DNA from: Tetragnatha versicolor
Lineage: Eukaryota > Arthropoda > Arachnida > Araneae > Tetragnathidae
Length of the DNA: 64,000 nt
Assembly (NCBI GenBank): GCA_024610705.1
Contig: JANDEH010000001.1
Span: 57,213,119 to 57,277,118, forward strand
Direction of reading: 5' to 3'
Shown: piece after piece, positions 34,501 through 41,800 of the stretch
Position numbering within the stretch: the stretch's first letter is position 1
How the letters are laid out: each line of letters begins with the position of its first letter
Position numbers and translations under genes: made by a program
The notes under the pieces: generated by a model
What the model saw: the letters and a program-made list of their open reading frames with translations, nothing else
Told to the model about the DNA's origin: nothing
The model's database searches: none

Positions 34501-35906
34501 AAAAGCTCTGAAGGAGTACTACAACCCTGCGTAACCTTCATATTTTTAAACTGTATAGTTAAAGAAATCAACCAAATTCTCATTATTTATTTTCAATGTA
34601 TTTCAAGGCAAATTTAAACTTTCAAATCCCTCTCCTGAAAATTAAGGTTTTTTGAGATATGACGTTCTTGAAAGAAGTGAGTGATATATTATAGATTATA
34701 CTAACTTATTAATAAACTAAAAAGAAAGATTTGAACCTGAACGTATCAAATTGCTTGATTAAATGAGCTCCACAATAAGAAGGGTGTTCTGTGGGTCCTC
34801 CTCTTGAGATATTTTTGAAATTTGACTCTAATGATCTAGTAATCTGGGACAAATTGCAGTTACATAATTTCAAAAGCAAATTATTGAATTAAACTCTCCT
34901 CTTTTCTGAATCTTGCAGGTTCTATGGGAAAAACACATTAACCGTCTTCCTTTAAATTGAATGGGTGTTATCAGGGACTTACAACAAAAGCGGTAGAAAG
35001 CACACGTCAGTAGCAACTTATTTACTATAATTCCTATCTTCTCATTCCGACAAGTTCGTGTTTAAGAGATAAGATTTTTCCTCCACACAAGTACAAAGAG
35101 TTGAGGACGGGTGAAAGGAAATGTCGATGCAAAAATTTTTCAGATATGACAAACAGGCTTCAGAAATGACTTTATTTGGTTAGAATACCCTTACTGATAA
35201 CTTAAAGAAAAACAGCATGAGACAGTTTCTTTCTGCTCCATTTCTGCGGCAAACCTTTTTAAAGGCAAAAGTTTCATCCGCTTAGAGTCAGGACATTTTT
35301 ATGACAAATTTGTCTACAACTTTTCAGGGCACTTTGCCCATTAAACCATCTAATTGCTTTTATCGACTTTCCAATTTTCAGATCCCACTGAGCACACATA
35401 CGGTTGGTAGGTAAAGTAGCCAGTTTAAAAACAATAAAATTATATTTTATCCTAAAAATGAGTATTTATTACCCTTACTGATCCCACAAAATATAATAAG
35501 AAGAAAATATAACCTATTTTTATTTTTTAGTCATCTTTAATGGATTAACCAAATGTCTATCTTCCCCAGAATCGACAGACTGGAGGAGACGGGTTTATTC
35601 TCCAAGTGGTACAACGACGCCTTCGCGAAGGCCACTATTCGCGCCCCCCAGCAGTCGGTGCAGGACGTGCGCCCCCTCTCCCTGGACGACTTGCAGGGGG
35701 CTTTCTACTTGTGGGGCATAGGCATGGGAATTGCTACCTTTATCCTGATCGCAGAATTGGCCGTGCATCGCCTGCAGAAGCGGTGGAAAGTAGGAGAGGA
35801 AAAGGAAGAAGAGAAAGAAGAAAGAAGAAAGAAAAAGAGGAAGCGTAGGAAAAAGAGGCCCTTCAGGACCGACTGGGAAGATTATTTGAATTACTATAAT
35901 CCATAA
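16474..35906 (+). CDS. Ionotropic receptor (variant iGluR), 5'-partial, 11 exons
   Basis: Exons: 16474-16596, 18492-18679, 21843-21992, 25237-25479, 26709-26797, 26871-26961, 28903-29061, 31903-32038, 32929-33158, 33954-34216, 35570-35906. All junctions are GT/AG and keep frame, giving about 668 residues plus a TAA stop. Order of parts: amino-terminal domain (first four exons), ligand-binding lobe S1 (AAVVDDQPFY, then SISNRRMKAVDFSAPY), TM1 (VWITLACTFIACTGALYLI), pore and TM3 (FWWLFTMLILWSYAGSLTSF), lobe S2 (GTTYENFL, YAFVCMTMI), TM4 (FYLWGIGMGIATFILIAEL), then a Lys/Arg/Glu-rich cytoplasmic tail. The family forms ligand-gated cation channels in sensory dendrites. The arginine that binds glutamate in iGluRs and the S2 threonine are kept; the S2 acidic residue aligns with Met. 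A long amino-terminal domain is seen in IR8a/IR25a/IR93a-type receptors; Ir93a or a relative is my guess, not shown. The start codon and signal peptide were not found. Confidence 0.88.
17070..17215. repeat. Dispersed repeat (shared with 48755-48835)
   Basis: Contains ACACGACCTAAATAACCTTG and TATTGAAAGTGTATCAATGT; the same sequence occurs inverted at 48770-48830. Probably pieces of one transposon family rich in GGGGG...TGATAC motifs. Confidence 0.55.
17309..17875. repeat. Inverted repeat with TTAATTGAATCACTTA arms
   Basis: The left arm at 17309-17355 includes GTGTCAAACGCCACTTTTTT; the right arm at 17826-17872 carries its reverse complement. About 470 bases between. Likely another non-autonomous TIR element in the intron of the receptor gene. 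Confidence 0.55.
18492..18679 (+). CDS. Ionotropic receptor exon b (amino-terminal domain)
   Basis: 62 codons between TTCTGCAG and GTGAGT. It reads FPLTEYASSLYKKYIF, YEWKGYELEDEQFNRFIHVV and QQTIVFFLDGLSAQIFYRF. The frame is open only across the exon and closes outside the splice sites. Composition is richer in G+C than the flanking introns. Confidence 0.72.
18866..19049 (-). mobile_element. LINE (CR1-like) 3' part, C-terminal coding remnant
   Basis: On the minus strand this reads the end of a non-LTR polyprotein: RVVDRWNGLLKTIINSNG, then FKNKIDRYWESGG-stop, followed by a short 3'UTR and a (TTTGTA)n tail. This is the known 'RVVd.WN.Lp...v.sF+n+ld+y' C-terminus. It is separated from its upstream coding part at 21031-21205 by a 1.98 kb palindrome. 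Confidence 0.8.
19050..21030. mobile_element. Giant hierarchical foldback element
   Basis: A 1981-base inverted repeat: ends AGGCGACTGCCTACGTTGGG and its reverse complement. The left arm (19050 to about 19930) pairs with the right arm (about 19975-21030) nearly throughout, including TCATTGAGGGTCAATTC near the centre. The right arm alone is interrupted by a second palindrome at 20584-20802. No transposase frame; it splits a LINE. Confidence 0.88.
20584..20802. mobile_element. Foldback element nested in the right arm
   Basis: 219 bases, ends AAATCACATGTTCC and GGAACATGTGATTT, with CCTGTGCATTGACC / GGTCAATGCACAGG inside. The left arm of the host palindrome lacks it at the corresponding point (about 19275-19285), proving later insertion. 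Confidence 0.82.
21031..21205 (-). mobile_element. LINE (CR1-like) upstream coding remnant
   Basis: On the minus strand reads RRIRGNLIQLFKMIKQGDTE, then NTGNRTRGHRFELN, a recognised block just before the C-terminus of non-LTR retrotransposon polyproteins. It continues into 18866-19049 across the palindrome insertion. Confidence 0.75.
21329..21722. mobile_element. TIR element with ATATCGTCGCTTAAGGCGC ends
   Basis: 394 bases with about 30-base near-perfect inverted ends including CTTAAGGCGCAAAATGACGT. It ends 120 bases before an ionotropic receptor exon. No coding capacity of its own. Confidence 0.75.
21843..21992 (+). CDS. Ionotropic receptor exon c
   Basis: 50 codons, phase 0 at both ends, with acceptor CTTACGTAG and donor GTAATA. 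It includes LVKEVLPLPCFYRWIFFDVN and FNTSAVCWKTLYIAQGNK. Sharply higher G+C than the surrounding intron supports coding. Confidence 0.8.
22540..23330. other. Intronic stretch with an unassigned 126-codon open frame
   Basis: 22561-22941 is open and moderately G+C-rich (includes PVCNVCWCTTQGGN), but lacks a plausible splice context and matches nothing I recognise. The rest is AT-rich intron. Confidence 0.25.
23341..24089. mobile_element. hAT-type element with GGGTGCCCAACC-like ends
   Basis: Flanked by an exact 8-base duplication TCCTAAGG (23333-23340 and 24090-24097). Ends TAGGGCTGCCC and GGGCACCCCTA; subterminal regions GGCCCGCGGGCCAGATCCGG and 'CTGGCCCTCC' are typical of non-autonomous hAT elements. 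A second hAT MITE is inserted inside at 23446. Confidence 0.88.
23446..23877. mobile_element. hAT MITE (CAGTGGCGGATCC) nested in another hAT element
   Basis: Ends CAGTGGCGGATCCAGG and CTGGATCCGCTAGTG; exact 8-base duplication ATTACTTT at 23438-23445 and 23878-23885. Interior G-run and GGGGGGGCTTCAGCCCCC near the right end. No coding sequence. Confidence 0.9.
24258..24705. repeat. Hairpin-rich repeat
   Basis: Two strong hairpins: ATTACCCCTGAGCAGGGGTAAT at about 24266-24288 (10-base stem) and CCTAAAGCCCTGGA...TCCAGGGCTTTAGG at about 24579-24628. The outer ends (TTCCCCCATTACCCC and TACCCCTGATTCCC) are similar. Likely a small transposon; classification uncertain. Confidence 0.45.
25237..25479 (+). 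CDS. Ionotropic receptor exon d, entry into the ligand-binding domain
   Basis: 81 codons, phase 0 at both ends. It begins YEIMCLPGRNSYDV and ends RKRRLRAAVVD, which leads directly into DQPFYKK of the next exon: the usual start of the S1 lobe. The donor is GTATGG; a second GT eight bases downstream would break the frame. Confidence 0.85.
26022..26235. mobile_element. Short foldback MITE (AAGGCTAAGCGCGCACTAG ends)
   Basis: 214 bases, inverted ends AAGGCTAAGCGCGCACTA and TAGTGCGCGCTTAGCCT. Related copy at 60929-61190 in the same orientation shares CAAGAA...GCTAGAG... and the GCGCGCAC ends. Confidence 0.75.
26709..26797 (+). CDS. Ionotropic receptor exon e (S1)
   Basis: Reads DQPFYKKTENGYEGIEYELV and ends NKLNF plus two bases. 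This corresponds to the 'PPF...GYEG-x-D-L' start of the iGluR glutamate-binding lobe. Acceptor TTTTAG, donor GTGAGT, only 73 bases of intron before the next exon. Confidence 0.88.
26871..26961 (+). CDS. Ionotropic receptor exon f (S1)
   Basis: Reads VVFANKTDQDYGRKLADGTW then TGFIGLVHQG. The 'DGTWTGFIGLV' segment is the conserved 'nG.WnGmigeL' block of the iGluR S1 lobe. Together with exon e it makes 60 whole codons. Confidence 0.9.
27576..28088. mobile_element. TIR element carrying a tRNA-Ala-like sequence, copy 1
   Basis: 513 bases, ends CACTGTAAAAAA and TTTTTTACAGTG. Interior includes TCTGGCAGCAAAAGTTGCCA and a tRNA-Ala-like segment. A second copy in the opposite orientation is at 39659-40167, with the same content throughout, so the tRNA-like part belongs to the family. 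Confidence 0.85.
27813..27880 (-). tRNA. tRNA-Ala(AGC)-like sequence inside TIR element
   Basis: Minus strand: TTGGTTCAGTGGTAGC (A-box type), anticodon loop TTAGCAT (AGC), GGGTTCTATCCCC (B-box type with one mismatch). The acceptor stem does not pair well, so this is probably a tRNA-derived or decayed tRNA rather than a working gene. Confidence 0.55.
28258..28630. mobile_element. Retroposed segment with (CAA)n tail and 12-base TSD
   Basis: Flanked by exact AAGCATAATTTG duplications at 28246-28257 and 28631-28642; the copy at 61762-62210 shows the single empty site. It ends GACACGACAACAACAAC. It could be a LINE 3' end or SINE; a 67-codon minus-strand frame (28429-28632) has no recognised domain. 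Confidence 0.75.
28903..29061 (+). CDS. Ionotropic receptor exon g (S1 with ligand-site arginine)
   Basis: 53 codons, phase 0. It contains ALFAVATLSISNRRMKAVDF and SAPYFFSKVGFVVMNPAL. The arginine six residues before VDFS aligns with the alpha-carboxyl-binding arginine of iGluRs. It ends KPFTPD just before TM1. Donor GTAAGT. Confidence 0.92.
29191..29496. mobile_element. hAT MITE (CAGTGGCGGATCC), copy 2
   Basis: 306 bases, ends CAGTGGCGGATCCATG and AGATCCGCCACTG. Flanks ATCCTTGA / ATCTTGGA are an imperfect 8-base duplication. Interior matches 23446-23877 with an internal deletion. Confidence 0.82.
29738..31212. mobile_element. 1.5 kb foldback element
   Basis: Left arm begins TCATTTCATTTAAAATCACC and is mirrored at the right end. 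Arms of about 680 bases stay aligned to an unpaired centre near 30425-30535. They include AGGAAAATCCGTGACATGAT at 31163 matching 29790. No transposase. It sits in the 2.8 kb intron before the TM1 exon of the receptor gene. Confidence 0.88.
31903..32038 (+). CDS. Ionotropic receptor exon h (TM1 and pore entrance)
   Basis: Starts VWITLACTFIACTGALYLI, a hydrophobic segment fitting TM1, then a hydrophilic loop and WFLLRAFGQQ, the start of the re-entrant pore loop where iGluRs carry the Q/R site. It ends with one base of a glycine codon. The exon follows a 2.8 kb intron filled largely by a foldback element. Confidence 0.92.
32929..33158 (+). CDS. Ionotropic receptor exon i (TM3 and start of S2)
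   Basis: Reads IRFFISFWWLFTMLILWSYA then GSLTSFMTNPGRRPAVDTIA. FWW and SYAGSLTSF take the place of the iGluR gate motif SYTANLAAF. It continues to YGTIKGTTYENFLL of the S2 lobe, where the second Thr of GTT fits the ligand-site threonine. G+C-rich compared with the flanks. Confidence 0.93.
33225..33790 (+). repeat. Purine-rich low-complexity tract in intron
   Basis: About 560 bases almost without C on the plus strand, built from GATAGA/GAGAGAA-like words. It fills the intron between the TM3 and S2 exons and looks like a decayed GA/GATA microsatellite. Confidence 0.75.
33954..34216 (+). CDS. Ionotropic receptor exon j (S2)
   Basis: 87 codons plus two bases. It includes TDMTKIHPVFGEAI, LVLQENYAFVCMTMIIKWYA and AIGIAIQKCHPCKKSFDHM. 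The block fits the iGluR S2 lobe from 'EGV..V..ENYAF' to the segment before TM4. The position of the usual acidic ligand residue is occupied by Met in VCMT. Confidence 0.92.
35570..35906 (+). CDS. Ionotropic receptor terminal exon k (TM4 and tail)
   Basis: Starts IDRLEETGLFSKWYNDAF, the conserved 'I..L.E.G....W' helix before TM4, then GAFYLWGIGMGIATFILIAE (TM4). The tail is very basic and acidic (runs of E, K and R) and ends LNYYNP-stop. The stop codon lies at the edge of a TIR element, so the last residues or the stop itself may not be ancestral. Confidence 0.92.
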
Positions 35907-36348
35907 GGTGACGTCCATAAAAATTATGTAAGGTCATAAAAGAAGGGAGTCAAAATCTCACGTCAATGTTTAGTTCAGAAAATATACGTTTTTTCTTTCC
36001 TTACTTAGTTTAGCTCAAGTTTAGGGGGGGAATGCGCAGATTAGTCAAAACAGTGAACCATTAACCAGTCAGTAGTGATAATTACAAATTTAAGACGATA
36101 GTTTTGATGTCAACAAGGATTAGTATCAAAATTTTTGCCACATGAGTGTTGAGTGTCATGTCTACAAGATAAATCAAGCATGATAGAACATATTAAATAA
36201 AGTTCTTTATTTGAAAGTTATGTATAAAATCTCACGTGATAATTTTAGGGGGAAGGTGGATCCAACAAATCTTACTAAATCTCATTAAGGAGAAGGGAGG
36301 GGTCCAAAATTTTGAAAATACACCTCACGTAACTTATGGATGTCCCCT
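35906..36348. mobile_element. TIR element starting at the receptor stop codon
   Basis: Left end AGGTGACGTCCATAAA, right end TTATGGATGTCCCCT as inverted partners. The left end overlaps the last base of the TAA stop. It supplies the 3'UTR, with AATAAA at about 36193-36198. A related end occurs at 80-185. Confidence 0.6.
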
Positions 36349-36359
36349 AAAAGGTGTTG

Positions 36360-38600
36360 AGGTTTCAGCAGATTGTGGAATTCACAATTTTTGGGTCTGG
36401 CTTGGGATTGTGAAATTTTGGTTTCTCCTTCGTTACTATTAAAGTAAAAAATTATTTTTTTGATGAATGTTTGTATTTGTAGAAACTATAGTGATTTTAG
36501 AGCTAGAGAAACAGTTAAAGTGAGGTACCCATTTTTTATCTAGATTCCCGAATTCGTAGATTAAAATAGGCTTGATAAGCTTCACATTTGTTGGCAAAGC
36601 AAATTTTTCAATAATTCAATAAATTCACCGCATATAAAAGAATGGATCAACATCCTAATTACTCTGTCTTGACACAATTTTCTAAAACAAGGCCGTTCAG
36701 TTGTTACTGTGCACGTGCACTAAGGGCAATGGTATAACTTTTGATCATTAAGAACTTTTTGAGGCCTCGTGATGAAGTGCTCTATTACGTTTGGTTATTT
36801 AAAATTATTTTAGCAAATAAAACATCCATTTTAATTAGAAGTTAGAACAATAAAACATTTTTGTGGTCATTCTAATGACTCAAAATGTCTTTATAATAAA
36901 GAACACTTAATACTCCTAAATTTGACAAACCATCTAAAAGTCCTATTACACTCCTAAAAGAGTTTTCAAAAAACATTAATATACTAGAATACTTATTTTG
37001 GAAGTTAGATATCTTTATGTAATAATTGATAAACCCTTAAATATTAAATTTCAATTCAAAAGATATAAATCTAAAATAGAAGTGTCAGTTTGGGTAAGGA
37101 AATAAATCCAAACACAAAGTTGAAGAATAACGGTATAAAAGTAATGGATTTTTTATTGCATAACCTGTTTATTGGAAATTCAGGACACTATTTAGAATTA
37201 ATTCAGAACAATCATTTAAAAAAAATTAAGTTGATAGACGGTGTCCCGGATATTCCGGTCAATGCAAAAAAAATGTCAATGAATTCCGCTCAGAAAAACA
37301 AAACAAAAATTGTAGATTTACCAATTGACCAGTTTTTGTACTGACCGGAATTTTCGTATAACCTGATAGACTTTTTCCCTTTTTCAAATTCTATGAAATA
37401 AAAAAAATAAAGAAATAAAATAAAAATCTTAAACACCACATAAACTGTACATTTTTGCTTAGTTCAAACAAAAAATATAGAAATACTACGACAAATAAAA
37501 TTCCAAATATTATAAAACTAAACCTTTAAGGCAGTTTAATGAATACCAATGGAGTCCAAAATTCACTGGACTTTAATGTAATTTAAGAAAGAAATTTTAA
37601 ACATTTTCTGTGAATAAAATAATTACCAAGTATGTTTTTCCTGTTTGACAGCTCCCCATTGAAGCTGGCATTCTTCAACATGATCTATCACTACAAATAA
37701 AAATGATGTATCTAATTTTCTTTGTTCTAAAATAAAATTTATAAGGTTAGAGTAATTATCCTTTCCTATTTTCTTTATTTTGATAAACCAAACTTGCGTT
37801 GGATATTCATGGTAAACATATTCTTAAAACGTGTCACACATTTTTATTTGCTTTTAGAGTTGCTTGCACTGGTACAATTTAATTTAACAAAAAGTGGTAT
37901 CTACCTCCTAAATTTATAGATTAGCAGGTAAGAGAATTTTTGAAGAAAAACTCAAAACTACAGAACATAACAATCAAATAATTAAGGCTTGCATTAAGCA
38001 TTTTATTACTAGATATAGAAACAGAAAAAGTAACAAGGGAAAAACAAAATTTAACAATATGTATAAATTTGATTATCAACAGGAACACGATTGTATAATT
38101 TTAAAAGCATCAAACAATAGATTAAATAAGTTAGAATTGAAAATAAGCACAAGTATTGCTTTACAACCTACAAGATGACAAGGAAAACCCTTAATTGTCA
38201 ATAAAACTAATAAATAATTGAAGTACTGAATTGCACAATTTTGGGTCTTTTTAATTACCTTCCATACAAAAATTATTGAAATCAAAGATTGCATAATCAA
38301 AATATGTGAGGTTTATAAAGTAATATCAAGAGAATTCATGTACATACAAAATAATTCTTTAAAGAAAATCGAAAACAGCTCACAGTTGCTTTTAGATACA
38401 ATTTACATTGCTTTCACAATGCGACTTATTGAAACAGCAAGAAAACATTTGCGTTAAGCAATAAAAAAATTTTAAGCAGTGATCCATCTTATAGGAGAGA
38501 ATATTTAAAATCTGCCCAACAATAACATGGGAATACAAAAAATGTCAAAGGAAAAACTAAAGAGCAAATCAAATCCTTATTTGATGCATTTGCAAGCAGT
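36360..38600. other. Intergenic space between convergent genes
   Basis: AT-rich, no supported gene; a frame at 37090-37344 has no domain. It separates the 3' ends of the ionotropic receptor (plus) and FMN reductase-like gene (minus). Confidence 0.4.
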
Positions 38601-38625
38601 ACAATGGACGGAAAATTGTATTATT

Positions 38626-38861
38626 TCAAGGCAACCCACATTTTTCGGTCTGGGTTTTTAGAGCAGTTGCATACCACTCTAGCTCAGACAAAAGACGCTG
38701 GGCTTTTGACACTGCAGTGTCATTGGATGGTTGAGGGGTTCCATCTTCTGAATAAGCAGTGTGAACTGCAGGATTAGTGAACATGAAACCTGGAGTGATC
38801 ATAGATAACTCTCCCAAGAAATATCGAAGCTGCATTCCAGCAGTGGAACCACCTCCTGGCC
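38626..38861 (-). CDS. FMN reductase-like exon 3 (stop)
   Basis: Acceptor TTTTGCATAG; reads PGGGSTAGMQLRYFLGEL, SMITPGFMFTNPAVHTA and ends EKCGLP-stop. Glycine-rich loop and the LELEWYA-type C-terminal helix match the family. Confidence 0.94.
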
Positions 38862-41800
38862 CTATGCAAAAAAGAAAAATAGCATTAATCATCACACAAA
38901 ATTTGTTTATAAAACTTTGGAAAATATCTTAGAAAAATGAATCCCTGTTTTAAAAAAATATTGGCTTTATTATAAACAATCTAATATTAAAGTTTGAAAT
39001 AAAACAGAGATACAATGATTGTAAGAATAGTTATTACAGAATGTAATCTTAAATTCATTTTAAAGACTGATTTTAAAAAAAGTTACTGGTTTTACAAATG
39101 TTTCTTTAAATTTAATGAACTTGTAAGAAAATTATTAAAAGGGGTGTTGACCAAATGATAGAAATATATTTAGTTACATAAAATTAGTAAAAGTATAAAT
39201 ATTAGAAAAGCTAGGTTCCAGAGAATTTAGGAGTTCATGACCAATATATGAGTGATACACAGCATTAACATTGCTGAAAAAGTAGCTACTGATTCCATTT
39301 ATTCCATACCTGCAGAGTAACAGGCGATACTGCAAGGCTTGCATCTGTAAGACTTTGGTGGAAAGTGGTTCATCATATTTGTCAAGGCAGGAGGTATACA
39401 GCGATTGTATTCTCCACTAACAACCACATATCCATGGGCAGATTCTATGACAGCATTTCGTTGCACTAGCCAATCAGGTGGGGTTTCATTTGGGCCATAG
39501 AAATGCAAAGGCTGTTTCAATAAGGGAAAGTTCATTTCAAGGGGGTCTGAAATAAAATCAGTAAAATAAGAATTGATGAGTAATTAAACTGAAAAACTAT
39601 TTATAATATTAGAAACGAATGATTTTACCAAGTAAGATAAAATAGCATTTAGTATACACACTGTAAAAAAAACTGTAGAAAAACAGAAATTTCAATAACA
39701 GTGACTTTATGTTTACAGAGATATTCTGTCATGTAACATTCCCACCGCACTTCTATTTATTTTATGTAAAATAACAGCTTTTAAATAGTTTTTTAGCTTA
39801 TCTGTACTTAAACAGAAACTTACTGCATTGAAAACCAATACAGCTATTGGCAACGTTTTACTGAATCTTCTTTGGTTCAGTGGTAGCGTGCGTGCTTAGC
39901 ATGCGGTAGGTCGCGGGTTCTATTCCCGGATATCAATTAATTAAAATTAAAAAAACTCTACTAAAATAAGTGCATGCGCACAAGCAGAAAATTACTGAGA
40001 GGCAACAGAAAAATCTGTAGCCCACTTGACAGAAAGTTCCTTTTTACAGCATTTACCTGTAGGTTACAGCTTTTTTCTGTTTACAGGATTTTTCAACCTC
40101 AGATTTTTTCTGGCAACTTTTGCTGCCAGAAATTTTCTGTTTTTTTGCAGGATTATTTTTTACAGTGCAGTAATATAACGGACTTATGCAATAGGTGGGA
40201 CCGAGCGATAACCGAGTCAAATTTGCGTAAGTCGAGGTACATTTTCCCATAGAAATGCAGACAAATTGCGTCCAATTGGTACCAGAAATAAAAGAATATG
40301 TAATTTTAAAGTTGATTATTTTAATTATCAATCTCAGAAAATACAAAAAATACAGTATTAATTTGTTATTCTCTTTTAAAATCATTATAAAGTTATTTTA
40401 ATGAAGAAGATTTAAAATAAAAAAAGTAAAAAAAAGATTTTTTAAAAAACGCTTTTATTGAAGTGTTCTAAAAGGTCAAAAATAATTAATTCGGTTTGAC
40501 AAATAATTTATTGGGAAGTAGAAAATAACTTTTTGGTAAGTAAATAATAACTGATTTTCTAATCACTAAAAATAAAAGCGTGGGCGCTAGTAATTTATAT
40601 ATATTTTTTTAATTTAAATTTTTTTATTTTTTTTATTTGTACAAATTCACCTGAAGGTATGGACCCGTTTATGTAATTCAAGTTTAGTAACACTAACATC
40701 TATGCCGAACGAGGGTTCCAACCCCAGACGTACGGCTTTGCAGTCAGATGCTCTAAACACTAGGCCATTACGTCGGTATTTATGTATAATTTTACATAGA
40801 ACATAGAATAAACAAGTTAGAATAAATAGTGAATAAAGAGTTACTAGCGCCCACGCTTTTATTTTTAGTGATTAGAAAATCAGTTATTATTTACTTACCA
40901 AAAAGTTATTTTCTACTTCCCAATAAATTATTTGCTAAACCGAATTAATTATTTTTGACCTTTTAGAACACTTCAGGGCAATTCCACCGTAACTCACGCT
41001 ACATTTTTTTCAAAATTGCAATTTCAAATAATTTTTAAATATAGAAATAACTATTATTTTCTTTCTAAAAAAATCATACATATTGAAATTTATGTTAATA
41101 ATTTAAAATAAGTATTGCGAATCTTTTAAGAACTTTATTTTTTTAAATATTAATTAAAATAGAGTCGTAACTCACGCTACAAGAAAAAGACATGGATTTA
41201 TGAGTATAAAATTCAAATTTGTTTTTCTGCTTAAATAGTGTTTCAATAATTCTATATGCTTGTAAGGTGTTTGAATATACTTCTATGGCTATTCGTGTGG
41301 CCGGTTATTGAATCCAATGAATCAAGATTTTAAAATCCAAAATATTTATTTTGATAACCATAAATTTAATTTAAAAGGTAAACATGCTTTAAATACGAAT
41401 AAAAGTATAGAAGGGAACAACACACAGCGCGAGCTGCCTTTTTATCAGCATTCCAGTCTTCTCCTATCCGATCAGTTCTTTTGCCGAAACTGTGTTGCCA
41501 CAGTAGCCCCCTCCTAGTCATCGAATCAGGCCTGGGCCTGAAAGGGGACGACAAACCTGACCCGACGACCAGAACGAGTTGTGGTTTCCTTCCGGAGTGC
41601 AGACTGTAGAGGAGCACTGGAACCTGGAATGGCTTCAGGGGAAGGTGAAAAACTGGAAGTGTGGTCTTCTGAATTATTAAGAAGGAAGGCTGGCTTTAGC
41701 CGGTCTAAGGAAATGCAAACATTCTTGTTGTTGATAAGAACTGTATAGAATTTTGCAGCTCTCTTGATTACCGGGTAGGGACCGTTAAACGGCTGCTGGA

